Of a stretch of DNA of 64,000 nucleotides, positions 33,681 through 45,519 are shown in pieces (positions within the stretch are counted from its first letter, which is position 1; each line of letters opens with the position of its first letter). A model generated the notes under the pieces. The model was not told where the DNA came from, made no database searches, and saw nothing but the letters and a program-made list of their open reading frames with translations. This stretch comes from Chrysogorgia sp. JL179-B06. Its lineage: Eukaryota; Cnidaria; Anthozoa; Scleralcyonacea; Chrysogorgiidae. The stretch is from the NCBI GenBank assembly GCA_035772405.1, contig JAYKKM010000225.1, positions 1,228,501-1,292,500 of the forward strand. The letters are read 5' to 3'. Both the position numbers and the translations under genes were made by a program.

Positions 33681-33981
33681 CTGTTATGGTTTGCAATTAG
33701 CATTCATCTGTATTCGAAGCACCTGTATGTTCAGCTGACAAATTAATGGTTTATTAAAAAGTATACCACACTGTGATTTTGAAAGAACTATACTAAAATT
33801 AAAGTGACCAACATAACTTGTTAAATAAGTAAGTAAATTAGTCATTAGAATCAATCATAGTATCATAATAACAAAAGTTACTAAGAAAATGTTGTATTTG
33901 TTTAATATCTTATTTAAAAGAATAACTGAAAAGTGACATTCGTTAAACGTTGCTTATGAGAAACAAAAAGGTTTGAAATAC

Positions 33982-34293
33982 CTGTGCTTCTTCTGAAAGT
34001 TTTGTATACTTTTCCTTAAGAGCCAGATATCTATCACCTTGTTCTACTCTAGAAGCTTTCTCTTTTTTCAATTCTGGACTCCAAAACGTCTTAATACTTT
34101 TCATATTTGATTTGAGTTTACTCTCCATGGCTTGCATGTCCTTCTTCAATTCAGCGTTTTCTTGTCGTAATCTCGCAACACCTGCTGGTGAAACATTCAT
34201 ATCGTTGTCGACTGCACTGGTATTCATCGAATCTTGGTCAATCTTTCTCACACTGCTTGAAGTATAAGCGTCTGTGCTTGTCAGAGCATCCAT
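33982..34293 (-). CDS. ERC/ELKS/CAST-family protein, first coding exon seen
   Basis: A 312-nt exon of 104 codons from ATG at 34293 to CAG|GTATTT at 33982. There is an in-frame TGA eight codons upstream of the ATG, so this is a plausible true start. The first 40 residues are Ser/Thr-rich and unstructured. Then a coiled coil begins (GVARLRQENAELKKDMQAME) and runs into MKSIKTFWSPELKKEKASR. SIKTFWSPELKKE is a diagnostic ERC/ELKS block, nearly invariant in the family. ERC proteins are long coiled-coil scaffolds at presynaptic active zones and in cortical exocytosis and Rab6 vesicle docking, binding RIM and liprin-alpha. The N-terminus is much shorter than in vertebrate ERC1. The gene spans over 32 kb, with all introns packed with repeats. 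Confidence 0.93.
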
Positions 34294-35917
34294 AGTACCA
34301 GCCAGTTCCGCAGTTCAAAGACAGAACGAACCTTGACTGCCTTGACTTTGGGGATGAGGTCTATTGTAGGCTTTTAGGCTTTCTTCGAACTTGTTATATT
34401 TCAACTTTCAAGGGCAAGCGGCAGAAAATTGCCTTAGAAAAACGACGCTCTGGATTTCAATGAAATTCAATACTTTTTTCACGTAATATTAAAGTAGATC
34501 TTATTCCACTTTTCATACCTCGCATTGGACAACCGGTAACAGGATGGGAAAAAAATTTATGATACAATCTCTCGACTCCCGACTATCAGTAAATTACTTC
34601 GGCTTCACAAAGCATTTAAATACTGTCATAAGCAATCCAAAGCCATATCTATGGTCTTCAATCATCACAGAACCTCGGAAAATAATGCAAATCTTCATGT
34701 ACTGAAACACGATACCTCGTTACTCGTTAGCTTCGTTTCCGGCTCAGGAGGTTAATGAATTTATTCCCAAACCAGCATTTTTTACTCTTTCTCTACTTTG
34801 AAGACACGTACTCCTGATATTACCCTTCTCACCTTCTATATGTCACATCATTTGAAACTTTAGTAAAATAAAAACGTCCATTTGGTCTTGTTTACAACTA
34901 CTGCCTGCCTGTGCGAGCAATTGAGGACTGCAGTATACATTGTCAGCGGACAAAAAATTGACAATATCATGATATCATCCTCCAGTTCAGTACAGTTGTA
35001 AATTAACGCAAGACAACGAGATCGTCACGACAGCTGCGAACCACTCTGATCTGTCGCTAACTCTGGTTTGGACTTGGTTTGGAACTAGAGGCCAAACAAT
35101 GGGGGAAGCCATGAACTCCATTCGGTCCCTTTGTTAGGCAAAATGGCCGATCCGGTCCAACGAGAAAATTGCCAATTTTTATGTGTTTTAATTTCGAAAA
35201 GACTAATAGACAAGATAGACAAGTTTCTTGTGATGGTTTTATAACTGCTTAAAACTCGTCTGAAAAATAAAATATTTGACAAAAACATTGCGAAATTTGA
35301 CTTCAATAAATGCGCGGTCATTTGGGTTTTCTAACATATTTGTCACTTCTGAAATTTGGATGTCCTCCCCAGTCCTTTTTGGTCAGCAGAGTGATACACA
35401 TTAATCTCGTTCCCAGAGCCTGCGTTCCTTCTGGAGATTGATTGATGCTATATATATATATATATATTGCAAAAATACTGACAAATTCAGAAAAAACTAT
35501 TTAAAAAGTTAAAAGTAGACATGCCATACATACGCGACGAGTTACGGAACGCTTCCGTCCGCGCCACCCAAACTCCTAACTCTAAATAACAGCCAGCTAA
35601 GAGTAGTATTCTAGTATATATTTATAGATTCTTCAACTTTCTTGAGGTATACTGTATACATTTAATATTTCATATGGCAGTCCACATTACTGTACTCGTC
35701 ATAGTCATTATAGACAATTAGTTTAAAAAAGAAGGAAACAAGTATACTTCTTTATACTTCTTTCTTTTCTCATAGTTCCTCCTCCAACTCTTCTTCTTCC
35801 CAAAATGAACCAACTGAATTGACCAAAAATGCACCGACTGGGCGTGGCAGGAACGCTAACTGGGGGATCCATGGACCCCCCGGAATGGACCCCCCGCACC
35901 CCCCTTCCCGTACGCCC
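34294..35917. other. upstream region of the ERC-like gene, no gene seen
   Basis: Presumed 5' UTR and promoter area of the minus-strand ERC gene, but I cannot name a core promoter. A short (TA)n run is at 35451-35467. No further splice-flanked coding sequence is recognisable. Confidence 0.4.
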
Positions 35918-36221
35918 CTGGTCAGCACTGCTTGTGAAGTGGGAGAATGCAGTCAGGGGAGCACAAGATGATAAAAAAACATGGAAGGCAACTAAAAGTT
36001 GCCAAATCTGCAGCAACAATTTTGAGACATGTGATTACACAATTCTCAAATCATCAAATGGCACCTACAGATTAAAAACCAATACAGTTCCATCAGTGTC
36101 CCTCACATTTCCTCCTCCTCTACATATTCACAACACAATAGAGGATTGTAGAAGACGACTTGGGATACCATTCTCTTTGCTCATGGTAACCGTTCCCATG
36201 CAACAAATGATGTCACTGTAA
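35918..36221 (+). pseudogene. C-terminal half of a THAP-type zinc-finger domain
   Basis: The frame from about 35918 reads SALLVKWENAVRGAQDD, KKTWKATKSCQICSNNFETCDY, then RLKTNTVPSVSLTFPP. This matches the second half of the THAP DNA-binding domain: a W-x2-A helix, the W-x(P/A)-T element, ICS-x2-F-x3-DY, and the LK-x2-(A/T)VPS tail (AVPTIF-type box). The first half with the C-x2-4-C pair is absent, and the zinc-binding His of ICSxHF is Asn here. It is therefore either a single exon with a changed ligand or a decayed THAP protein, which are often P-element-derived. Confidence 0.55.
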
Positions 36222-36359
36222 TTACCTTGGCGTCACGCGCAAAAGTTTATTTTGGGATCACTTTCTTTGAGAGCTGGGGGACAGAGCCTTGAGATTCATT
36301 AAATAGTATTTTTTGGCATCAATGCGTGGAATAGCAATTGTGGCCGAGTGATACTTTTC

Positions 36360-39043
36360 GTCACGAAAATAAAAATAAAAATTAAAAAAAATTTAAACTC
36401 CTAAACGGCTTTCTCTATAGCCCAGTTCAAGTTTGCGTGTGGATACCGATTCGTAGAAGAACGGCTCCCTCTTATCGCCATAACTGCCGACCGTATCAAG
36501 GCGAAAGATAATGTCATCGCATCCACGCAAGTGCAGTGATGCTGTATTCTGACTTTCGCTTCTGTGCTAACAATTCTGCTAGGCGTTTATAAGCAACGGT
36601 TGTCTCTTTTCCAAGTCCACCACTTGTTAATTGAAAACACAAGAGGTGTAAATGCAGCATATTCAACTTCCCTAATTCTGTTTCCGTACCCTCTTCTTAG
36701 CCATCTCATGTTGTCTGTAGAGTGCAGGTATATTGGTATTTCGGTAGCTCGATGCGTTTGGGTGAAAAACCCTAACATAAAAAAATGCAACTTGCTGCCT
36801 ACTCCAAAAACCCTTTGCTCTAATATCTACTCTTGCTTCATCTTGCTTGTTTGCCGTTCTTGGTAATATGATCTCGCCTGCGAGTTTTGTAGCTGTGGTT
36901 CTTTTTCCATCAGAACATACTTCCGTCAGCCATTGGGTGGTTATGTCTCTAATCTCGTTATGCCTTATTATTGGTAGTCCACCAAAAGGGCATATCATGG
37001 CGTGGTCTGCTGAAAAATTCTTGCCATACTTACATTGGAGTGGTACTGTACATTTTTCAGCTGCCATCCAATCGCAGATGGAGCGCATCACGAAATTGTC
37101 CTTTCATTTGTTCAGGTTGAAGCCTTAAAACTGACAACCACGATGACTATCCTTTCTCGCAAAGTAAGTTCATCATTCTTTGCTTTGGTGGAGATAGACT
37201 TTCTCTGACTTGTTGAGCCAAGCTCTCAATTTCCTGTTGTTTATGCCGACGCAGATTTGTTTTGATGGATTGTAGTTGTGGTCTAATGAAGGATTCCTTT
37301 TGCACGACAATCATATCTTTCAAGGTTTCACTGATCTTTTGTGAGGCATAATATTCTCCACTTGCACTGGTTACTGGGTTGATGATGTTTAGACCACCGT
37401 AGCGTATGGGCAGAGAGAGAAGTCTCCTTTCTTCAGAAGTACACTGACATCTACCAGTTAATGCCGGAATAAAGGTTTGACTAATCATATCTTCTAATGG
37501 CTGAAATAGACTGTCAATATCCTCGATTGTCCGCATTATATATCGCCATTTTCCCAAAATGCAATGAGAGAACGCAGCATATGCAGATTGGGGATATCGT
37601 TCTGCTATCTCGGAAAGATTCTTAATTTCTTCAACAAAGTCTTCGACTTTGTGTGCTGCATACTCGTTAGCAAAACAGGTTGAACCGTTGAACCAACAGT
37701 TGAACCAAACATCTCATGTCCATCAGTTGTCACTAGAATTCCCGTTACTTCAAAAAATTTAATTGCTTCTTCTTGAAACTCTGGTTTAACAATGAGGTGT
37801 GTTTTACTTGCGTTTGGATGGTATCCCATCTGTGGACCGATAGCTGATAGACACTGCCACCATCTTCTTAATGCTTCGATCTTTCCTCCTGCAGTGGAAT
37901 CATCAGCAAACCATACTTGTTTAACTCTTGGCTCAACTGATCTCAATCTTCGAATTAAAGGTGTCACAGCAAGAGCGTACATAGCCATTTCCAGGGGATC
38001 TCCTTGAGTAATCACTTCCGATGATTCAATTTCTTCTCCTCCGGTGACAAATAGCCTTACTGGGGTTTGATAGGTGTTATTCAGCACAGTTGATATTGTG
38101 GGACAGATAACCCCGATGTTATGCAGCGCGGCTTGTCGATTGATGGTGTTGAATGCGTTGTTAGCATCTACCAATAATAATGCTTCTGTTTCCTCAGATG
38201 ACATAATCTCATTCATGGTATGAACTCTTCACAACCGGCTTCATGGCCCGCACATGCTTGTAGTGGCCCCGCGGCTTCCTGGACATAATTTCCAACCACT
38301 TTAAGGATGGACTTTGCTATAATACGCCTTGGCCAATACCAATTGGACGTACTCCTGGATTCTTGTTGAGTGGTATTAAATGCAGATAAACCTTCATAAT
38401 GAACAGCTGAAGTGCACAGGCGTCGTGCTATTCCAGCTAGCGCATTATACATAAATCAACGGAGGCACTTTTAAAGGATGAACAAAAACGACGCCATGCA
38501 TAGGCATCAAGTCCCGATGGGCCGGCAGCGCCTTGTGTCTTGTTTGCGGCTACCCTGATTGACTCTCCAGTAATTCTTTTTGAATATGACGGGATCGTAA
38601 TGAGTTTCGTCCATCTTGGGCTCTGGTAAAAGTGTCTCTGCTGCCGGAACTCTTCCCTGCGGATGCTTTTCCACTAAAACCTCCCGCGTCGTCTTCCATT
38701 GGATATTGCCATCTTCATCCTCTCCCACAGATATTAGTGAATCTATATTTAATAGACCTTCTTTATTTGCATTGGAAATTAGACGAACCGCTTGCCGTAT
38801 CTTTCCTTGTAATATGAGACGATTGAAACCCCTTGCAATCTTTTCCGACTCGACTTCCACTGTGGTGCTAGAGATAAGGTGATTTTGGATACATTTCCCC
38901 TCAGAGATTAACTTTTCAATCTTTCCTTCCGACCATAAAGTCATTCTGCGTTCTAAACAGGCTATATGTTCCTTGGTTTTGCTTTTAGTGTGAGGCTTTT
39001 GTATAATAAGCACTGCATGACTGAACACGCTTTAAAAACAATG
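36360..39043 (-). pseudogene. second copy of the R4/R2-like LINE, degenerate
   Basis: Reads leftwards from 39043. It starts within the region equal to about residue 250 of the intact ORF (SVMQCLLYKSLTLKAK), then ERRMTLWSEGKIEKLISEG, YNALAGIARRLCTS, motif A LLLVDANNAFNTINRQA, VITQGDPLEMAMY, WFADDS at about 37905, PIRYGGLNIINPV, and near the end the nuclease RVDIRAKGFWSRQQVAFFYV. Several frameshifts separate these blocks, and the nuclease FFDV has become FFYV (lost Asp). It is 5'-truncated exactly against (AAT)n at 39044. Confidence 0.92.
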
Positions 39044-39044
39044 C

Positions 39045-39109
<65 letters not shown>

Positions 39110-39130
39110 TAATAATAATAATAATAATAA
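39044..39130. repeat. (AAT)n array at the LINE 5' truncation
   Basis: About 29 AAT units with one GAT. Its left end is the 5' boundary of the minus-strand R4-like copy. Confidence 0.97.
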
Positions 39131-39324
39131 AGTTTTAGCAATGCAATACTTGTATCCACACACCTAAATTCAACACTACTTAAATTTGAAAAACGTTTGA
39201 AACAAAACAATTTTTTTTAAATTCCTTATTCATGGCTACACATAAAAAATTGCTCCATATGAACATTTTTAAATATGTCGTTTTCGACTTCTCCGATGGT
39301 AGTTTCATGGGAAATAAAGTGGTT

Positions 39325-39392
39325 CAAGGCCTTCCTACTTGGAATAGATCCCGCGAATATAGTCGACCAGAGCGCTCTATAACCGACTGATG
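39325..39392 (-). mobile_element. tRNA-like SINE remnant
   Basis: Minus strand: GTCGGTTATAGAGCGCTCTG GTCGACTATATTCGCGGGAT CTATTCC, ending in AGGAAGGCCT. Resembles D-arm, anticodon-arm and T-arm order with a weak B box (GCGGGATCTATTCC). The GGAAGGCC end is shared with the SINE pieces at 26958 and 62434. Confidence 0.5.
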
Positions 39393-40313
39393 GGTAAGGG
39401 CCTTCGATCGAAACGTGGGACCTCGGCCTTTCGGCAGTACACCAACCTTTTGTACAAAGAAATAAGTCCTTACGAAAAATACGTAATGAGATTATTTAAT
39501 AGATAACGGTAAAGAACTTATATATAGCTTATTGTTCGGTAGCGAGCTGACACGCTTTGTGGAGGAGCAGGATCTTTATTACGGACAACGAATGACACAA
39601 TTAATAGGTTCAATGTTAATATATAAAATTTAAATGTTCAAAGATTGAAAGTTTCAAAAATTCAAGGATAATGTTCAAAGAAGTTCAAAGAAGACTCTAA
39701 GGTTCTCTTCTTTGGTTTGTTTCTCTTCTATTCTCGGCTTGCGGTGTTCTTTCCGTCAGGTCGGGTTCTTCTGCCGACTGTTTCAGGGAGAGAGCGTCCC
39801 TTTCTTGGCGGTCAAAAGAAATCATTGACAGTTGTAATAGGAAACCAACCAATCAGATGGATTTGGACTCTCGAGTCTATCGTTCTACCAAATAAAGGCG
39901 TTGCTTTAGAATGTGACAAAGGCAAGTCATTTGAAAAGGTTTTCCGGACTAGAGTTCTTGATTAAATTGATCACATAGATATGAGATATCATAAGATATC
40001 ATAAGATATGTAAGATCATAAGACATCATAAGCCACAAAATCGTTATATTATTTTACACTTTCATAAAGTATTTAAAAAGTAATTCGACTTTAAAAGTCG
40101 TCACGAAATATAGTAATAACTAAGGGACCGGTCATAATTAGTATCTACAACCCCGGGGTGCAGGAGGGTATTCTGAGAGGGTACGAAAATGTTAGCCTCT
40201 CATTTGATGAATATTTTAACGATATGTTGAGGGGGTACGAAATATTATTTAAGAATATATTTATTCTATAAAAAACTAAATTAACACATAAAAGTTGTTA
40301 TTGTAACCGTTAA
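39393..40313. other. no recognisable gene
   Basis: Only short frames. ATAAGATATCATAAGATAT micro-repeats near 39990. Nothing supportable. Confidence 0.5.
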
Positions 40314-40629
40314 AGTGCCTATAACGTCTGTGGGAATTTAACATATTTGTAATCTATGGATTCTCCTGAGATAAATTGTAATATATCTTGTCAGATGAAA
40401 ATTTTATCTTCATAGACTTTTCTGCTGTTAAAGTTGACGGAAATGACGTCAAATCGGGAATCTGTGAAAACCTCTTTGCAGATGCCCGATTTGACGTCAT
40501 TTCCGTCAATTTTGACAGCAAAAAAGTCTATGAAGATGAAATTTTCAGCTGACAAGATATATTACAATTTATCTCAGGAGAATCCATAGATTACAAATAT
40601 GTTAAATCCACACAGACGTTATAGGCACT
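40314..40629. mobile_element. MITE family E, copy 2
   Basis: A 316-bp, near-perfect foldback: AGTGCCTATAACGTCTGTGG ... CACAGACGTTATAGGCACT, with inner arms GGATTCTCCTGAGATAAATT GTAATATATCTTGTCAG and AATGACGTCAAATCGGG. The best-preserved copy of the family. Confidence 0.95.
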
Positions 40630-41436
40630 AAACACATGATATGTCTTTATCTTCGCAAGAAAAACATTGAAGTAATGTTCCTTGAGATCCCTTCTCCCGG
40701 CCCTTTTCTTAGCCTTCTGAATCTTCTTTGACTTTTTCTTTCTTAGTTTTCATTTCAATTAGCAAATTGTACTCCATGGTATCCAGATGGAACCTGGAGG
40801 GTAATTGGCAGTTTTCATGTATTTCCTCTGCTTTAATTTTATGCATCTTGCATTTATTAGAATTTTCACAATTTCTTGTGTCCTTGCAGTAAATCACAAT
40901 TTTGTTTCTTAAAGTTGTATAGGAGGGGTATGAATTTTTTCGACATCATTGTGACGAACGACGATGTTCAGCAAATTTGTCAGAAAGTCGCCGACCAGGG
41001 CTGCTACTTCGTGTACCGGACACAGAATATTACATCATTGAAATATTTAGTTTAAAAGTAAGGTTAGTATTCCTTTATTTCAGGGTTAGGACTAGAGTTT
41101 TTATTTGTTCTTGTAAAGCTTCTGAATCCCGAGAAAGTAACCTTGATATGTCTATGACGTAGTCTGTGTCCATTGTGTGTGCGGTACACTAAGAAGATGC
41201 CCCGACCAGTTTGAGGGAACAGCATTTACTGCAGGATATATAACAGTAAATGATGTTGTTTTGGAGGAGGTGCATGTAAAACTTGATGCTGAATAACGAA
41301 ATTTGATTTAGGTCCGGAAATACACGTAGCGGGGTTGAGGTGTGAGTGAAGTGTAGCAATATTAATGCCCAGCATATAGCTTTAAAAAGAACCATAACAA
41401 CATAATTTGACTAATTTTGAAAAGAAAAATTTTAAT

Positions 41437-41480
41437 ACTATTAAACGTTTCGTTACTAAACTCGTAACATCATCAGAGTG
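41437..41480 (-). ncRNA. hammerhead ribozyme core in Penelope-type terminus
   Basis: On the minus strand: CTGATGA, T, GTTAC, loop GAGTTTA, GTAAC (five-pair stem II), then GAAACGTT. All invariant core nucleotides (CUGANGA, GAAA) are present. ACGT after GAA is self-complementary, as in the dimeric, short-stem-III hammerheads described for such elements. Stem I is disrupted by a small insertion after the cleavage position. Confidence 0.7.
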
Positions 41481-41639
41481 ACAAATTACAATAAATGAAG
41501 GAGGCATATATAGCTAAACTGTTACATAAATAGAAAGTGACAAAATGTTACAAAGGAAATTGAAAGCGAGACGACGGAAGAGAAACACACCACGAGGAAG
41601 GCGGGAATAAATTAGAAAAGTGTTAAAGGAAAAGATCTA

Positions 41640-42183
41640 ATGTTGGTGTCATTAAGAGACGGTTTAAACTTAGAAATTAATAAACTCTCTCGAAGTAGGA
41701 CTTCGAATTGCGTGGAGCCTGAAGACAAAATAGAAAAGTCATCCAAAGAAATCATGACCGGCTATTGTTTTGTGCGCAAGAATACGCGATACTATAAATC
41801 AAGCGGTGTGAGAAAGCTCTTTTCCGGTGCTAGTATGTTAAAATCCTTACAGCTCCAAAACTCTCACTTTCGTTGTTTTTACCTTACACCTGGAGATGAT
41901 GGTCGTCAAATTCGTCAACAAATTAATAAATTGTTATCTTCCGCTTTTCCTCATATCCAACTCCGCGTTGTTTTTCGACCTGTTTGTCGCCTGTCTAACT
42001 TTTTTCGATTTAAAGACCGTTTGCCGCTTAGATTTCGATCCCGTGTTGTATGCAAATTTACTTGCCGATATTGGCGAAACATGCCGACTTTTACACGCTA
42101 CGGTATCTGAACATATGGGTGTTTCGGCTTACACCGGAAAAGAGCTTTCTCTGCACCGCTCCAGACGACGGAAGAACAGATAA
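41640..42183 (+). pseudogene. Penelope-like element: end of reverse transcriptase and GIY-YIG endonuclease, frameshifted
   Basis: The first frame (to about 42080) has PHIQLRVVFRPVCRLSNFFR then FKDRLPLRFRSRVVCKFTCR. The RLSNFF-x-FKDR-(I/L)P ... S-x-VVYKF-x-C linker is typical of Penelope polyproteins just before the endonuclease. In the next frame ADIGETCRLLHATVSEHMGV SAYTGKELS supplies the YIG-E-T-x-R-x-L ... EH part of the GIY-YIG domain, with the Y of YIG changed to D. One frameshift and missing residues: inactive. Confidence 0.8.
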
Positions 42184-42885
42184 CTAGGGAGATGCAAAGC
42201 ATCATGGGGCGAGCCAAAGTTGAATGGTATTTATTTGTAATTGTATATAAGAATGGCAATATAAATTTAAAGATATATGACCAATATGAGTACGATTAGT
42301 GGAAGCTTTGAAAAGTAATCAACTTTTATATAAAACATAATATACAAAATTATATCAAGTGCTTGTGAACAACAATATATTAAAATTTTGTTTGTGTGGG
42401 CAATCAAAGAGAGCAATTTTTGGCTGCAAAAATAGAGAAAATATTTTGTTGAAAAAATATGGTGTGGAAAACGAGATCATCAAAATATCAAACAAATTTG
42501 TTTCTATCAGACAAACTGACATTTCACTTTCGATCTTGGTAATTGAATGCTTTCAGGATGCTCTGATCGTTGATTGACCGAGTTGGTCCAGACGTTCTTC
42601 TCTTTGTTGAAGAATCTCTGGATAAACACGTAAATATATCAATATTCGAGTGAAATTTAAAAAACTGATCCGGTTCAATTTGATAACAAACAACAAGTAC
42701 GTTGCAGCGCACTTTATTATAATTATTACCAGATGTTCTCCTTTGTTGTTGTTGTCACTCTTCGCAATTCCTGTGTAATGGTCTCTGTTCAGGAGAATTA
42801 TATATATATAAATAAATAAATAATTAATATTACATGTAAAATCCGCTAAAATTTTATTTATCTCAAACAGTACACTTACCAGGTG

Positions 42886-43060
42886 TACATGTATGTCTTG
42901 CTGCACGTTGCGCTCGGTACCTTTGCCTTCGTCTCGATAGTCTTACTTCCCTTTCTTCTGCTGTCTCGTCTGCCCTTCGCTGTCTCTCTCGCTCATTTCT
43001 TCTTTGCCTCCCTTGCTTCCTGCATTTTGTCCGCAGCCGCCAGCTGGCCGCCAGCTATTT
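42886..43060 (-). pseudogene. Arg/Glu-rich repeat fragment of transposon-type protein
   Basis: The minus strand encodes KQGRQRRNERERQRRADE then TAEEREVRLSRRRQRYRAQR AARHT, followed by a GGTAAGT donor-like site. E(T)AEERE-x-RL-x-RRR-x-R-x-R-x2-R(A) repeats of this kind occur in N-terminal parts of large helicase/transposon-type ORFs in invertebrates. I cannot tell which. Only one and a half repeats are present. Confidence 0.4.
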
Positions 43061-43350
43061 CATGGATAGTATACATACAGAAGTAGTAAAAAGTCTAAAT
43101 TTGCGCGATGCCAGGACAACAGCCGATGAGTGAGTATTAAAATACGACGGGAAGAAAGGGGAGTACGACTGCCTGGACGTACCAAATCAGATCAGAGCCG
43201 CACTTGAACTCCTAACTAAGGGGCTCGCCCCAATGATTGATAAACACACCACGAGGAAGGGGCTTTCAATTTCCTTTGTAACATTTTGTCACTTTCTATT
43301 TATGTAACAGTTTAGCTATATAATGCATCCTTAATTTATTGTAATTTGTC

Positions 43351-43393
43351 ACTTTGATGATGATGTTACGAGTTTAGTAACGAAACGTTAGTA
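43351..43393 (+). ncRNA. hammerhead-like core, mutated
   Basis: The mirror of 41437-41480: ATGATGA (C3 of the core replaced by A), T, GTTAC, GAGTTTA, GTAAC, GAAACGTT, AGTA. The AGT after the presumed cleavage position pairs with ACT upstream (stem I), which the other copy has lost. The core C-to-A change should abolish cleavage. Confidence 0.6.
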
Positions 43394-44062
43394 TTAAAAT
43401 TTTTATTTTCAAAATTATGTTGTTATGGCTCTTCTTAAAGCTATTTACTGGGCATTAATATTCCTCCTAACTAGACTACGATTCCCGCCTGCAACTTCTT
43501 AGCAGCTTGTGAATTTTGTTTGAGGGCACTGTGAACCAATTGTCCCTATTAAATATTTTGATTTCGTCGAAAAAAGATTTAATGGTTATCGGTGAAAATA
43601 GTAGACGTCAACGGGTCATTTTTGAGCATATAAAAATTACGGGTAACGATTTCCCTAACTTTGAAGTTAAAGGAATTAAACGGTAAAACTAGAGGGATTT
43701 TGTCGTTGGAATTGTCATGTAAATGTGATTTGAATGGTCGGAATAGGGGAAACACGAAAAGCTTTTTGAATAGCTAGCGACGTCTAATAGATAAGAAGGA
43801 TAGCCGCGCTGGACAAAATAAGATCTCATTTCCAAAGAGTAAGGTATGGATTGTTTAGTGTGGTTGGGAGACGGAAGTCGTGAGCGCATCACCATTAATA
43901 GATACCGAAATATCTAAGAACGATACACAGGTTTCACTGATTTCCCATGTAAACTTGAGCGTTGGATGGACTTAACGAATTTAATTATAATGAATCCGTC
44001 TCTAGGTTTACACATTCACATAAGCAAGCCAGTAAAGTTCCTACAGTCATCATACATATATC

Positions 44063-44921
44063 GGTAATCGGTAATAATGGCACTGGAAAAAATGGCACCG
44101 GAATAATGACTTATGCGGAAAAAATGGCACCGCTAAAAAATTGTAAAATAAAGAAACGAAAAAAAACAACAATTTCTACCGCGATAGTGAAGAGTTCCGT
44201 GTGCACTGTGGTATGCTTGATGCTCTTGCACTTCTTCCAACTCAAGATGTGTGCAGAGGGATGGATTACGTTCAAAATAATTCATTTCCGGACGAAGGTG
44301 AAGCGCTAATCAAATACTTTGATGCTACAAATGTGACAGGGTCTTTCAGACGTGTTCAACAACCAAATTGCCCACTTATTCTTCCTCCTTCCCTCTGGAA
44401 TGTGCACGATGCGACTGTCAATGGCGATCCACGCACTAACAACCAATGCGAAGGCTGGAACAACAAGTTCCAACACCTTGTTGGGCATAACCATCCATCA
44501 GTGTGGCGGTTGATCAACTGCCTGAAAGACGAACTTGTGTATCAGCCCTAGTTCTTCAGGATGAAATTGGAAATCCACCGAGGAAGAGAACTAAACGAGT
44601 TAACCGTGATCTCCAGGAGAGATTACAGAATCTTTGCATCGCGTACGTGTTGCGAGAACTATTCGCCTTGGGGATGTCTAATAACTTTTTTTTACATTTC
44701 CATTAACATTAACATTTTGAAGATTTTAACATTAGTATTGCTAGAAGAAAATTTAGAGTAACTAGTAAATTAAAATATTCAAATTCGTAAAAAACATTAT
44801 TGTTGTTTTCGTTTCTTTATTTTACAATTTTTTAGCGGTGACATTTTTTCCGCATAAGTCATCATTCCGGTGCCATTCTTTCCGGTGCCATTTTTTTCCA
44901 GTGCCATTATTTCCGCAATTC
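44063..44921. mobile_element. MULE-type DNA transposon derivative (859 bp) with 9-bp TSD
   Basis: Inverted ends of about 110 bp (CGGTAATAATGGCACTGG, AATGGCACCGGAATAATGAC TTATGCGGAAAAAATG, GCGGTGCC-type arms and the TTGTAAAATAAAGAAACG inner border) at 44063-44165 and 44795-44921. ACATATATC is duplicated exactly at 44054-44062 and 44922-44930. The 9-bp duplication and long TIRs fit Mutator-like elements. It contains a transposase C-terminal fragment and inserted into a Penelope reverse transcriptase. Confidence 0.92.
44201..44551 (+). pseudogene. MULE transposase C-terminal fragment
   Basis: 116 residues ending in a stop. The end reads SLWNVHDATVNGDPRTNNQC EGWNNKFQHLVGHNHPSVW RLINCLKDELV. RTNN-x-(C/V)EGW(H/N)N-x-(F/L) followed by HP-x-(I/V)W is the conserved C-terminal block of MULE transposases and of the animal FLYWCH-associated proteins derived from them. 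The catalytic DDE core is missing, so this is an internally deleted copy. Confidence 0.8.
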
Positions 44922-45519
44922 ACATATATCTGCCAAAGAAATCTGGGATGATTCCTGTGTAACGTTCGAAGATTTGTTGTTCAACATAGTCATAGCCAAC
45001 AAATAAATTAGCGTAACTAGGACCCATATTGGTACCCATAGCTACACCACTTACTTGTTGGTAATTAGTGTTCGTCACCAAATAAAAAATTATTAAGGGT
45101 AAGAAGAAGTTCTGCCATGTGAATTGATGTAGAGGTAGACGGATCTAAAATAGTGCGTTTATCAAAGAAACATTTTAAAGCCTCGAGACCATCGCGATGA
45201 ATGATGGTGTACTATAGGGACTTGACGTCCATAGTGAAAATAAATTTATTGGAACCATTGAAACGGATTTGGTCGAACCAAAGGAGACATAACATTGTCT
45301 AGTTAGTAAAAAGCTGGACTTTTATGAGTTAAGTTGGAGAACTGCAAGCGGAAACGATCGGCCTGCCAAGGGTTGTTAGGCTTGTGAATTTTGGGAAGAG
45401 TGGTTAGTAATAGATTGGTAGCAGAGGCAGACAATTCACCGGCATAATTGAATAAAATGGTTAATGGTGGATCTAATAGTTTTTTGGTGTAGGATATATA
45501 CGATACGGTATACGATTTA

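Larger units (their letters stand above)
41383..43438. mobile_element. inverted-repeat ends of a Penelope-like element
   Basis: The arm 41383-41566 (ATAACAACATAATTTGACT ... GTTACAAAGGAAATTGAAAG) is mirrored at 43263-43438 (CTTTCAATTTCCTTTGTAAC ... AAATTATGTTGTTAT). Each arm holds a hammerhead-like core. Between them are an endonuclease fragment (plus strand) and unrelated DNA. Inverted, partial terminal copies are typical of Penelope-like insertions. Confidence 0.75.
43620..45510 (-). pseudogene. Penelope-like reverse transcriptase, split by a MULE insertion
   Basis: Right part (45510-44922, read leftwards): FTMDVKSLYT-type motif A remnant, DGLEALKCFF, an LDPSTST-like segment, AELLLTLN, GVAMGTNMGPSYANLFVGY-like motif B, YVEQQIFERYTGIIPDFFGR YI. 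The reading then stops at the MULE (44921-44063) and resumes at 44053 with the YDDC-type motif C and later SIPYSLEMRSYFVQRGYPSY. The spacing on rejoining matches Penelope RTs. Many stops and frameshifts also occur outside the insertion. Confidence 0.82.
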
